In this document: one piece after another, positions 26,507 to 34,936 of the stretch
How the letters are laid out: each line of letters opens with the position of its first letter
How positions within the stretch are numbered: the stretch's first letter is position 1
Assembly (NCBI RefSeq): GCF_003287895.1
Contig: NZ_CP030280.1
Coordinates: forward strand, 2,979,501-3,043,500
DNA: 64,000 nt
DNA from: Blautia argi
Lineage (GTDB): Bacteria; Bacillota; Clostridia; Lachnospirales; Lachnospiraceae
Direction of reading: 5' to 3'
Translations under genes and position numbers: made by a program
Notes under the pieces: model-generated
Database searches by the model: none
The model's input: the letters and a program-made list of their open reading frames with translations, nothing else
What the model was told of the DNA's origin: nothing

Positions 26507-27148
26507 TTAGCAACCCAGGATTTCCTTTACGCAGGCAGCAATTTTCTCACATTTGCAATTTGCGAAAAACAGTTCCTGAAAATGTTCTCCTGCCAGTGCG
26601 CCTTTTACCAGTTCTCTGTCCATTTCCATTAAAATATCTGTGAAATCTCTGTAAGTTACTTTCTTTACTTCGTCCAGAATCTTCTTATTTCTCTGTTCCG
26701 GTATGGCTCTTTCTCTTGGATAACCCTGTCCGCTTTCTTCACAGAACAGCTTCTCGAAAATGTATTCCAGATTCAGATCTCCGCCCCAGCCAAAGCCTTT
26801 TGCGAATGGTAAGGAAATAGCATTTCCGTCATTAATCTGTGCAAAAGTATAGGCGTCCAGAGCATCTTCTACATGTCCGCAGATGACTCCCGGGAAGGAA
26901 TTGCAGGCAAGCATCGCTCCTTCTCCTGTCCCGCAGCCTGTAATCACATAGTCTGCTGCGCCGGAATTTAACAATACAGCTGCCAGGATTCCCACCTGTA
27001 CATAAGTCAGCTGTGCTTCATCTTCTGCTGTATACATACCGTAATTATCTACCGTAAATCCCATTGGTTCTACTACTTTTCTGAGGGATTTTTCAATCAT
27101 AGCGTTTTTTGCGCCCTGGCTGTTTTCATTCATTAATGCAATTCTCAT
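26507..27148 (-). CDS. RpiB/LacA/LacB-family sugar-phosphate isomerase
   Basis: This 213-residue protein has the RpiB-type fold: MRIALMNENSQGAKNAMIEK, then ADYVITGCGTGEGAMLACNS, matching the anion-binding GCGTG loop of ribose-5-phosphate and galactose-6-phosphate isomerases. An extra C-terminal helical extension of about 60 residues with two cysteines (FANCKCEKI) is typical of the branch found beside kduI/kduD. It likely interconverts keto and aldo forms of an acidic sugar or its phosphate. It is 50 bases after kduD. Confidence 0.75.
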   Translation of the reverse strand: MRIALMNENSQGAKNAMIEKSLRKVVEPMGFTVDNYGMYTAEDEAQLTYVQVGILAAVLLNSGAADYVITGCGTGEGAMLACNSFPGVICGHVEDALDAYTFAQINDGNAISLPFAKGFGWGGDLNLEYIFEKLFCEESGQGYPRERAIPEQRNKKILDEVKKVTYRDFTDILMEMDRELVKGALAGEHFQELFFANCKCEKIAACVKEILGC

Positions 27149-27198
27149 GGTCTTTTTTCTCCTCTTAATTTCGTTTATTCTCTATCCTTTGTTCCCGC

Positions 27199-28002
27199 TT
27201 ATTTTGGCTGTTTTCCGATGTAAGCCAGAATACCGCCGTCTACATATAAAATCTGTCCGTTTACAAAATCAGATGCCTCGGAAGCAAGAAATACTGCAGG
27301 TCCCATAAGGTCTTCCGGGTTTCCCCAACGTGCAGCCGGTGTCTTGCTGATAATAAACTGATCAAAGGGGTGTCTGGATCCGTCCGGCTGAATCTCTCTT
27401 AAAGGTGCAGTCTGAGGAGTTGCAATATAGCCAGGTCCGATACCATTGCACTGAATATTAAATTCTCCATATTCAGAAGCAATATTTTTTGTCAGCATTT
27501 TTAGTCCGCCTTTTGCAGCCGCATAAGCAGATACGGTTTCTCTTCCCAGCTCGCTCATCATGGAACAGATGTTAATAATCTTTCCGTGACCTTTTTTCAG
27601 CATGCCTGGAATGACTGCCTTTGACACAATAAACGGTGCGTTTAAGTCTACGTCAATGACCTGACGGAACTCTTCTGCGCTCATGTCTGTCATTGGAATA
27701 CGTTTGATGATTCCTGCATTGTTTACCAGAATGTCAATGGTTCCTACAGTCTTTTCAATATCCTGAACCATGTCTGCTACCTGTGCCTCGTCTGTTACGT
27801 CACAGATATATCCCTTTGCCTTAATTCCCTTTTCTTCGTATGCTTTCATTGCAACATCCATGTGCTCCTGGCCTCTGCAGTTAAACACAATTTTTGCCCC
27901 TGCCTTTGCATAAGCCTCTGCAATGGCAAAACCGATTCCATAGGCAGCACCTGTTACTAAAGCTACCTTTCCTTCCAGTGAAAAACTCTTCATAACGTCC
28001 AT
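27199..28002 (-). CDS. kduD: 2-dehydro-3-deoxy-D-gluconate 5-dehydrogenase KduD
   Basis: This short-chain dehydrogenase acts in unsaturated uronate breakdown, reducing 3-deoxy-hexulosonate from KduI to 2-keto-3-deoxygluconate. It is 267 residues. The NAD-binding motif is VTGAAYGIGFAIAEAYA, with NNAGIIKR and the catalytic Tyr/Lys in VSAYAAAKGGLKMLTK. IGPGYIATPQT and a C-terminal ILYVDGG are also present. ATG at 28002 has GGAG upstream. Its place directly after kduI supports KduD rather than a generic gluconate 5-dehydrogenase. Confidence 0.88.
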   Translation of the reverse strand: MDVMKSFSLEGKVALVTGAAYGIGFAIAEAYAKAGAKIVFNCRGQEHMDVAMKAYEEKGIKAKGYICDVTDEAQVADMVQDIEKTVGTIDILVNNAGIIKRIPMTDMSAEEFRQVIDVDLNAPFIVSKAVIPGMLKKGHGKIINICSMMSELGRETVSAYAAAKGGLKMLTKNIASEYGEFNIQCNGIGPGYIATPQTAPLREIQPDGSRHPFDQFIISKTPAARWGNPEDLMGPAVFLASEASDFVNGQILYVDGGILAYIGKQPK

Positions 28003-28031
28003 TTTTCTTCTCCTTTTCTACTTGTCTTCTT

Positions 28032-28895
28032 TTATTTTAATTCCTGATTTTCAATGTGATCCATATCATCAAAGTCCTGATTTTCCCCTGCCATGCCCCA
28101 GATAAAGGTATAAGCCTGTGAACCGGAACCGGAGTGGATAGACCAGCTTGGAGAGATAACTGCCTCTTCATTTCTCATAACAATGTGGCGTGTTTCTGCA
28201 GGCTCTCCCATGTAATGCATAACAAAAGCATCTTCCGGAATATCAAAGTACAGATAAACTTCCATTCTTCTGTCATGGGTGTGGCAAGGCATGGTGTTCC
28301 ATACGCTTCCCGGCTCTAATTTTGTCATACCCATTTCCAACTGGCAGCTTTCTACCTGTCCCGGAAGAATGTATTTACAAATGGTTCTGTGGTTGGACTG
28401 TTCCAGGGTTCCCAGCTCTACTTTATTTTCGTCTTTTACAATTACAACGCCTTCCTCTGGTGTTCCTTCCGGCTTAATCAGCACGGTGGGATATGTATGG
28501 TGTGCCGGTGTACTGTTAAAGTAGAATTTCGCCGGTTCTGCACTTTCTTTGCTGGAAAAAGTGATATCTTTTACACCCATTCCAATGTACATGCCTTCCT
28601 TATGTCCCACTTCATATTCTTTTCCGTCTGCTACAATCACACCTGCACCGCCGATGTTAATAATTCCCATTTCACGTCTTTGCAGAAAATATTCTGCTCT
28701 TAATTCTGCCCCTGCAGTAAGCACCAGAGCCTCCTCTGCCGGCACTGCTGCACCTGTGATAATGCGGTCAATATGGCTGTAAACCATTTTGATTTCCCCC
28801 GGTACAAACAGGTTCTGAATCAAAAATTCCTCTCTTAAACGGTCTGTGGTATAGTGTTTTACATCTCTTGGTGATGCTGCTGTTCTTACTTCCAT
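28032..28895 (-). CDS. kduI: 4-deoxy-L-threo-5-hexosulose-uronate ketol-isomerase KduI
   Basis: This cupin isomerase acts on the open-chain product of unsaturated (hexa)uronate from pectin or glycosaminoglycans; 287 residues. The N-terminus EVRTAASPRDVKHYTTDRLR is characteristic of the family. The zinc site is seen in NTMPCHTHDRRMEVYLYFDI (His, His, Glu) with the later His in SWSIHSGSGSQAYTFIWGMA. It heads the leftward four-gene cluster. A -10 element TATAAT lies upstream. Confidence 0.94.
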   Translation of the reverse strand: MEVRTAASPRDVKHYTTDRLREEFLIQNLFVPGEIKMVYSHIDRIITGAAVPAEEALVLTAGAELRAEYFLQRREMGIINIGGAGVIVADGKEYEVGHKEGMYIGMGVKDITFSSKESAEPAKFYFNSTPAHHTYPTVLIKPEGTPEEGVVIVKDENKVELGTLEQSNHRTICKYILPGQVESCQLEMGMTKLEPGSVWNTMPCHTHDRRMEVYLYFDIPEDAFVMHYMGEPAETRHIVMRNEEAVISPSWSIHSGSGSQAYTFIWGMAGENQDFDDMDHIENQELK

Positions 28896-28942
28896 TTTGT
28901 TTCCCCTTTCTGTTTCCTGTACGATATCTTTTATATGTTTTT

Positions 28943-28971
28943 ATTATAACAGACTGTGCTTTTGGGAAGGT
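28943..28971 (-). promoter_or_regulatory. kduI promoter, weak -35
   Basis: A perfect minus-strand -10 TATAAT lies at 28943-28948. The position of a -35 (28966-28971) reads ACCTTC, a poor match. This suggests activator dependence. Further upstream, CCTTGC words on the plus strand near 28991 and 29014 may be regulator half-sites. The AraC-type gene starts divergently at 29153. Confidence 0.55.
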
Positions 28972-29152
28972 TTCTTTTCCTGTTTAAAACCTTGCAAATA
29001 TTGAACTTTCTTCCTTGCTTTTGAAGACATTCTTTTATATACTGGATATAAAGATATGAGAATAAACAAAGCGTTGATTATGCATACGGATTATATAAGA
29101 TTCCCAAAGAATTTCTTATGTAACAAGAAATCGATAGAAAGGAGATTCGGAT

Positions 29153-30028
29153 ATGAAGCTTCTCAATTCCTGTAAACAGTCCATTGCGGACTGCCTGCAG
29201 CAGAAAACCTTTGCCATCGCTCATTTGTACAGCGATGAAAAACCAATGGATATGCACATTCATGACTGTTATGAAATTTATTATTCCATTTCCGGAGGAA
29301 AGCAGTTTCTTATTGACAACTGTTTTTACAACATTTTTCCCGGAGATATTTTCTTCATAAACCAGTATGAAAGCCACCACCTGACTCAGATTGACAGCCA
29401 GATTCATGAACGGATTATTCTGTCTATTTACCCGGAATATGTGAAATCCCTAAGCACTGCAAACACCAATCTGAACGCCTGTTTTCAGAATCGCTCCCTG
29501 CGTTCCAATCACAAGGTGTCCCTGACTTTGGAAGAGCAGAAGAATTTCCTTTACTATATCCATAAGCTTACTCACACCTCAGGGTATGGCACAGATATTC
29601 TGGAACAGGCTGCTTTTCTGGAACTTATGGTATTTCTGAATAAGCGTTTTCAGAAAAATCACATTGCAGATACGGAAACACAGATTAATTCTAACGCGCA
29701 GGTGGACAGCATTTTATCCTACATTAACCAGCACATTGAAGAGCCTTTAAGTCTGGAACAGCTTTCTTCCCACTTCTTCATCAGCTCTTCCTATCTGTGC
29801 AGGCTTTTTAAATCTGCTACGGGTACGACCATTAATAAATACATCACTGCAAAACGGATTTCCCATGCCAAAGAATTGCTGGCAGAAGGATATACAGTGA
29901 CAGAAACCAGCGCAAAATGCGGGTTTAACGACTACAGCAATTTTTTCAAGGCTTTTACAAAGGCCACTAGCGTGTCACCGAAGAAGTATGCTCAGTTTTT
30001 TGGCACAGTAGAGGTGAACATATTTTGA
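29153..30028 (+). CDS. AraC-family transcriptional regulator
   Basis: This 291-residue regulator has an N-terminal cupin sensor (DMHIHDCYEIYYSISGGKQF, IFPGDIFFINQYESHHL) and a C-terminal double helix-turn-helix. The latter reads YINQHIEEPLSLEQLSSHFF, SSSYLCRLFKSATGTTINKY and VTETSAKCGFNDYSNFFKAF. AAAGGAG lies just before ATG 29153. It is divergent from kduI and probably activates the hexuronate genes in response to a sugar acid. It ends close to the 3' half of spoIIID. Confidence 0.88.
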   Translation: MKLLNSCKQSIADCLQQKTFAIAHLYSDEKPMDMHIHDCYEIYYSISGGKQFLIDNCFYNIFPGDIFFINQYESHHLTQIDSQIHERIILSIYPEYVKSLSTANTNLNACFQNRSLRSNHKVSLTLEEQKNFLYYIHKLTHTSGYGTDILEQAAFLELMVFLNKRFQKNHIADTETQINSNAQVDSILSYINQHIEEPLSLEQLSSHFFISSSYLCRLFKSATGTTINKYITAKRISHAKELLAEGYTVTETSAKCGFNDYSNFFKAFTKATSVSPKKYAQFFGTVEVNIF

Positions 30029-30043
30029 TTCCAAGTATAAGGA

Positions 30044-30076
30044 CACCGCATGAAGAGTACGCTCCATGCGGTGTTT
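30044..30076 (+). terminator. hairpin after the araC-type gene
   Basis: CACCGCATG pairs perfectly with CATGCGGTG around a 12-base loop, followed by only TTT. It lies 15 bases after the AraC stop and between it and the convergent spoIIID 3' fragment. It could work as a weak terminator in either direction. Confidence 0.6.
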
Positions 30077-30108
30077 GCAATATCTCTTAAACATGTATAT
30101 TCAGACTT

Positions 30109-30255
30109 TCAGGACTGTCCCATATGCAGATATTTTTCTCTGGTAGCCAGTCCACCGCGAATATGACGTTCTGACTTGTTTAAATCCAGAATTTTTCTTG
30201 CCTCTGCCGCCAGCGCCGGATTTATCTGAAGGAGGCGTTCTGTACAGTCCTTATG
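30109..30255 (-). pseudogene. spoIIID: 3' half of spoIIID, split by a mobile element
   Basis: This reading frame of 48 codons starts at the element junction and reads HKDCTERLLQINPALAAEA, then KILDLNKSERHIRGG and LATREKYLHMGQS, with TGA at 30109. The pattern HKD.TERL..IN..L......L..NKS.RHIRGG.AT..KY is diagnostic for SpoIIID, the mother-cell sporulation transcription factor. It lacks promoter, start and most of the helix-turn-helix, which lie 20 kb away at 50268-50411. Fusing ...SKSTV from there with HKDCTERL gives a normal 85-residue SpoIIID with no gap. It is neither mutated nor shortened, so excision would restore the gene. Confidence 0.92.
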
Positions 30256-30265
30256 TTTGGTCGTT
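30245..30265. other. left attachment junction (spoIIID 3' / recombinase end)
   Basis: On the minus strand the junction reads ACCAAACATAAGGACTGTAC. The word ACATA is shared with both right-hand junctions (GTACATATAGA). To the right is the recombinase end; to the left, spoIIID codons. The recombinase stop TAA (30251-30253) straddles the site. Confidence 0.75.
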
Positions 30266-31820
30266 ACTATTTAGAGCTGTTTTATTTTCACATTCGTCTT
30301 CCACTAAAATGCTCTCATTTAATCCCAAATCACCTAGTAAACGAAGGTATATATCCACATTTCCATCTTTGTCTACTTCTATTTTCTTAATCAGTCTCTT
30401 TAACTGTACATTGGTCATCTCATGAACATCTGTAATATCCTCAATCTGCTTAAAGGTATCATTTAAGATTTTTTCCATCTGATCTCCTTTTGTCAAATTG
30501 CTAGATACCATTTTCAATTCATTTTCCAGACGAGCCAGTTCTTGACGAGTACCACCCAACTTATCATTCAATTCTTCTCTTGAAATCAAATCATCGGTAT
30601 ACATATCCATATATTTCTGTCGCATTCTCTGTAATCTGGCAATCTGCAAATTCAGTTCCTTCTCATACTCTGCATTTTCATCTTTCGCTTTGTACACTCT
30701 TTGGAATTCTTTCACAACATAGTCAATTACTTTATTTTTTTGCTGAAGAACCCGATTAAAATATTCCTGTAAAACCTGAAATTAATTCTTCTTCATCTAC
30801 AGCTGTTTTATTTGGACAACTATCTGCTCCTTTCCCATTTCTTCCAGAGCAAACCCAACGCACATACGTATTTTTGTAAGTACGAACTGTTCTTCGGAAA
30901 GACCAGCCACATTCTTTACATTTAATCAATGTAGAAAACAGATACTTGTTGCTTTGCCTCTCATGATTCAGATTGAATGCATCGTTTCTTCCACGAAGAA
31001 TTTCCTGTGCTTTTTCAAATACCTCATCTTCAATCATACGAAGCTCCGGACGTTCCACAACAAGCCATTCCGTTTCATCCTTCTCTCTTCTCTGACCAGT
31101 CAGAAAATCACTGATTTCCTGCTTTCCATTGATAATCTTTCCCGTATAAATCTCATTGGTCAAAATCCGGCAGATGGCATTCTGACTCCATTTGCAGTTT
31201 CTCTTTGTCCGATATCCCTTTTCATTCAGCATATTAGAAATCTTGGCAGCACCGTAACCTTCTTCTGTGTACCACTTATAAATTTGCTTTACAACCTTTG
31301 ATTCTTCTTTGTTGATCTCAAGATTGAAATAGTCTCCGATTGTTTTATCGTATCCGTACACAATGTTAGGAACTCGTCCTTTTTCCGCGTTTAGTTTCTT
31401 TCCAAATTTCACTCGCTTAGATGTATTCGCACTTTCTTCCTGAGCTAATGCTCCAAAGATGGTGAGAACAAACTCACTATTTCCCATACTTGTCATATTC
31501 GCTGTAAGGAACTGTGTTTCAATACCTAACGCTTTCAACTTGCGAACATTCTGTAAAAGATCTACGGTATTTCTGGCAAAGCGAGAAATATCCTTTACAA
31601 CAACCATATCAAACATTCCTTTTTCCGCATCGGACATCATGCGAAGAAATTCCTTGCGATTTTTGATTTTCGTTCCGGAAATACCTTCATCTGCATATAA
31701 TTTTACTAAAACATCTCCGGTACGCTGGGTGTATTCGGAGAAAAATTCCTTTTGTGCCTCTAAGCTGTTAATCTGGTCGGCTTTATCTGTGGAAACACGA
31801 CAATATGCTGCTATCTTCAT
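30251..31820 (-). pseudogene. large serine recombinase (site-specific integrase), one-base frameshift
   Basis: This is the likely integrase/excisionase of the element, about 522 residues when corrected. The resolvase domain starts MKIAAYCRVSTDKADQINSL with catalytic Ser10 and SRFARNTVDLL. A recombinase domain follows (VPNIVYGYDKTIGDY, GYRTKRNCKWSQNAICRIL, then NEIYTGKIINGKQ). Next come a zinc ribbon (IKCKECGWSFRRTVRT) and a coiled coil (LNLQIARLQRMRQKYMDMY). The frame breaks at 30779-30781; removing one A there gives ELIQVLQEYFNRVLQQKNKV and restores the protein. Its final codons NSNDQT-stop reach the attachment core, so integration sets its C-terminus. Confidence 0.9.
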
Positions 31821-31963
31821 AGTGTTACCTCTCTGTATTAAATTTATTTTCTGTTACATCTATATTATATATCAAAATAAAGATTCGTAAACAGAAAAAC
31901 AAGATATTACTGATAAATTCAATAATATCTTGTCTAAAGCTTGATGATTTTCCTATAATCCAA

Positions 31964-32188
31964 TCATTTTATGACCATATTATTTTTCAGAAGCTTCCTC
32001 TCAAGTTTTCTACTCAACTTTTCTGCTGCACTTTCTGTAAAACGACTATTTTTCAAAAACTCCATTGTTGCTTTAAAACCATTCTTCATCCTTAATGTTA
32101 TTCTTATTGCAGAAAACAAATTATATGGCAATACGGTATATTTTGCATCATCGCCATGATATAATTTCTTAACACGCCAAACCGTCAT
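31964..32188 (-). CDS. small hypothetical element protein
   Basis: This 74-residue basic protein begins MTVWRVKKLYHGDDAKYTVL and contains RITLRMKNGFKATMEFLKNS and a lysine-rich helical end. It has no recognised domain. It lies 143 bases upstream of the recombinase, in the place where small directionality factors are often found next to serine recombinases. That role is speculation. Confidence 0.5.
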   Translation of the reverse strand: MTVWRVKKLYHGDDAKYTVLPYNLFSAIRITLRMKNGFKATMEFLKNSRFTESAAEKLSRKLERKLLKNNMVIK

Positions 32189-32265
32189 AATCTACTCCTT
32201 CTTATCTATTTTCGTCGATTTGTAATAACACACATCTAAGTCTTGACGAAAACCAATTACATTGT

Positions 32266-32753
32266 TCAATTTTTATTGGCTTTTCTATATGTTTTCCCTT
32301 TCGTTACTCCATTATCTTCAAGTTTTTTATCTGCAACCAATGCTCGAAGTAACATTTTCGTTCTTGTTTCTTTCACTCCCAGCAACTCTGCCAATTCATT
32401 AGCCTTATACCATCTTCCGTTTTCCATAAAGGCTAAAATAGCATCGTACTGTTCTTGCGTTTTTTTCGTCACTTTTTTTCCGTCACTTTTTTTCGTCGCT
32501 TTTTTTCATCACTTTTTTTCGTCGCTTTTTTCGCAAAAGAAAGCGTCAAAATTGTTCTGTCAGGATCAAATCTTTCTTCTATCTCTGGTTCAACAAATCC
32601 CTCATCATTCCATACATTGAAAATATTGGGAACACCACTGCCAGCTCGTTCACCTATATTAATCAAATTAAACATTTTCATAAGCGATTTATTTCGGGGA
32701 TCAGATTCTCCGCCCAAACGCATTTGCTTTTTACCTGTTCGCACATACAGCAA
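32266..32753 (-). pseudogene. C-terminal remnant of an AlbA_2/Schlafen-like ATP-binding regulator
   Basis: Two frames make up one gene end. The first (32469-32753) carries the family signature GGESDPRNKSLMKMFNLINI, GERAGSGVPNIFNVWNDEGF and PEIEERFDPDRTILTLSF. The second (32266-32472, GTG start) is the usual winged-helix tail, KKTQEQYDAILAFMENGRWY then KANELAELLGVKETRTKML. They are separated by an A-rich 13-bp repeat that breaks the frame. The N-terminal AlbA_2 domain is missing upstream, so this is a truncated relic regardless of the frameshift. Confidence 0.75.
32467..32531. repeat. five imperfect 13-bp tandem units in the relic gene
   Basis: On the plus strand the unit is CGTCACTTTTTTT, with variants CCGTCAC, CGTCGC and CATCAC before each T run. 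Units are 13, 14, 13, 13 and 12 bases. As 13 is not a multiple of three, unit gain or loss, or slippage in the T runs, changes the frame between the two parts of the gene. Confidence 0.75.
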
Positions 32754-32810
32754 AATTATGAAAGAGCTATTGTTTTCTTACTATCCATTACTTCTCGTAG
32801 TTACTCTTTA

Positions 32811-34058
32811 TTATTTAAGTAAATAGACAACCAAACCAATAATTACAATATTAAAAATTGTTAAATACGGATATCTTAAAAGGCTAATTGTAATAACCGT
32901 CTTCATTGTTGCCATAAACTCTCGAATATTTCTAACAGTGTCTGTATACCATATAGCCTTTTTTGCACTATTAAACTTCTTTACATTTTTTTCTCCATCT
33001 CTTACAAAATATTTATCTTCTTCCTCGTTGTATTCCCAATCTATCCACTGTGCATGGCTTCTAAAAACGCTTGACCCAATATCAACTTTACAAATTTTGG
33101 AAATTATATAAGCTATAAGGAATATTATATTTCCTAATACGCCGATTAAACTTACATAAAATAAATTTCTATGCTTCACATACAGATTATTAATCCCATA
33201 AATAACTACTTCTTTTAATGTGATTGTTCCAAACGGTATTTTTAGCAGATAATATATCACACATAAAAAAATAATAGTGCCTAGAATAATATTTACCCAA
33301 AAAATTAAAGGATATCTCTCTTTGAATCTGACAAATATTGATTCCCACCAAACTGGAGCATTAGTTGCTGCAATATTTCTATCTAACAGTTTTGCAATAT
33401 AATATATAAACATAAAAATAATATCAAAAACTACTATTCCAGTTATCGAACACATCATAACAGCCTTTACTGTTTCCATTTTCTGCATATTTCCAATGAT
33501 ATTTCCCAAAATTGAGGTTCCGCCAAAAAACACTAACACAATACCCGCAAACACACCCAAGATTGCGATAAAATCTGAATACGAATTATTCATTTTTTTC
33601 TTTGCATCTTCCAATTTTGTAGTTACATCATTTATTTGCTCATTTATTTCAGTAATTCTCAAGCTAAAACTTTCACCATTAATATTTAACTTTTTTTCAA
33701 AGTCATCCACATAGTTTATTCTAGCGACTTCTAAATTAGTATGATCTACTAATTTTTTAATTTTATCACAAAATTCTTCATCATCTTTTTTCTTACAGTA
33801 TTTATATACCTCATTTAGATTTTGACTTACAATTTCTAACTGAATGCCCTCTCTTTTCAATAAACATAATGTAGAAAAAATATCTGAATAATAATGTCTA
33901 AAATCAACTGTATTAGAAGTACCCTTATAAACTTTGCATAATTGTTTATATACTTTTTCAAGTTTTGTTGGATTCTTAAAAACTTCTTGTGATTGGGCCA
34001 TTTCTCGAATCACTTCTTGAAACAGTTTTCTCCTCTGTTGTTCTTCTTTCTCTATCAT
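32811..34058 (-). CDS. coiled-coil membrane protein, candidate toxin partner of PanA-like antitoxin
   Basis: This 415-residue protein has a helical cytosolic N-terminal half (residues 1-165, ending in coiled coil RITEINEQINDVTTKLEDAK). Four or five membrane segments follow: FIAILGVFAGIVLVFFGGTS, AVMMCSITGIVVFDIIFMFI, LIFWVNIILGTIIFLCVIYY, LFYVSLIGVLGNIIFLIAYI and a C-terminal YLTIFNIVIIGLVVYLLK. It has no known catalytic motif. It starts two bases after the Panacea-domain gene, so the two are co-translated. In the PanAT toxin-antitoxin family the antitoxin is paired with very different toxins, some membrane-acting, so a membrane toxin or abortive-infection effector is a reasonable inference. 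Confidence 0.7.
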   Translation of the reverse strand: MIEKEEQQRRKLFQEVIREMAQSQEVFKNPTKLEKVYKQLCKVYKGTSNTVDFRHYYSDIFSTLCLLKREGIQLEIVSQNLNEVYKYCKKKDDEEFCDKIKKLVDHTNLEVARINYVDDFEKKLNINGESFSLRITEINEQINDVTTKLEDAKKKMNNSYSDFIAILGVFAGIVLVFFGGTSILGNIIGNMQKMETVKAVMMCSITGIVVFDIIFMFIYYIAKLLDRNIAATNAPVWWESIFVRFKERYPLIFWVNIILGTIIFLCVIYYLLKIPFGTITLKEVVIYGINNLYVKHRNLFYVSLIGVLGNIIFLIAYIISKICKVDIGSSVFRSHAQWIDWEYNEEEDKYFVRDGEKNVKKFNSAKKAIWYTDTVRNIREFMATMKTVITISLLRYPYLTIFNIVIIGLVVYLLK

Positions 34059-34060
34059 TT

Positions 34061-34489
34061 TTAATATTCCTCAATATATTCAATCGGTATAAGTTGTTTA
34101 TTACCTCTTCCTTGGTTATACACTCTATCCCATGCACCATTTTTTTTATGTGTTTCTTCAACTAATTGCCATGGCTTCATCGCTCTTTTAGCTTCAATTA
34201 TATTATCTATAATTCTTCTATCTTCATTATCTATTTCTACATTATATTCATTGTATATAGGCATTGCACCATATCCACAAAATTCATAATACACTTCTGG
34301 GACAACCGGACCAAATTGCCACGCATAAATCTCATCAGCAAAAATTGCTCTTTTCTCCTTTTTCAAATAATATTCTTGAATATAAAATAATATTTTTTGT
34401 AACTGTAAATTTGAAATATATTCTTCATCTATTGTACACTTATTTATTATGTATTTGCTGAGTTCTTTTGCACTATACATTTTTTGCAT
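34061..34489 (-). CDS. Panacea (SocA/DUF4065) domain antitoxin-like protein
   Basis: This 142-residue cytosolic protein is a compact Panacea domain. It has MYSAKELSKYIINKC, then ISNLQLQKILFYIQEYYLKK (the LQKLLYY-type helix), AIFADEIYAWQFGPVVPEVY (the W.yGPV core) and a C-terminal GAWDRVYNQGRGNKQLIPIE. This domain is the neutralising part of PanAT toxin-antitoxin pairs and is also seen in SocA/GepA. It lies two bases upstream of the 415-residue membrane protein, the usual antitoxin-toxin order. Confidence 0.85.
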   Translation of the reverse strand: MQKMYSAKELSKYIINKCTIDEEYISNLQLQKILFYIQEYYLKKEKRAIFADEIYAWQFGPVVPEVYYEFCGYGAMPIYNEYNVEIDNEDRRIIDNIIEAKRAMKPWQLVEETHKKNGAWDRVYNQGRGNKQLIPIEYIEEY

Positions 34490-34605
34490 ATTCCCCCCAC
34501 ATTCTTTACTTTTTCAATGTATTTTATCGTCATTATACGCTTAATTGTAATCATATTTCAACCATTTTTACTATTCCCTTTGAAACTCTTCAATCAAAAA
34601 ATCTT

Positions 34606-34773
34606 TTATTTTTCCTCCTGCTTGTCCTCTTCCAAACTTCTTCCAGCTACCTCCTGCATAACTCGTTCAACTTTCTTCGCATTCACCTCAATAAATACTT
34701 TTAATATGTAATCGGCGGTCACTTCCGCAGTATTCGGATTATGAAAACGATAATTCAGTTTTTGTTTCTTCAT
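34606..34773 (-). CDS. small hypothetical element protein
   Basis: This 55-residue protein reads MKKQKLNYRFHNPNTAEVTA, then DYILKVFIEVNAKKVERVMQ and an acidic tail. ATG at 34773 with GGGAGGTGGGAG upstream is preferred to the open frame up to 34848. Similar small proteins accompany the primase-relaxase module in Firmicutes mobilisable elements. No function is known. Confidence 0.6.
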   Translation of the reverse strand: MKKQKLNYRFHNPNTAEVTADYILKVFIEVNAKKVERVMQEVAGRSLEEDKQEEK

Positions 34774-34936
34774 AGCGGTGCTCCCACCTCCCTTTTCTCT
34801 TTGTCCATTACTATGAAAATACCTATTAAAATAGACCTTAACTATCATCTATTCGTAATTACTCTGACATTGGCGGCTGGCAAAGGTATCTATAAAGACT
34901 GCCAATGCCAAAGTATTTTTTTGCCAATGCCATCTT

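Noticed and set aside
32467..32531. CRISPR-like repeat array
   Set aside because: The units are contiguous without spacers.
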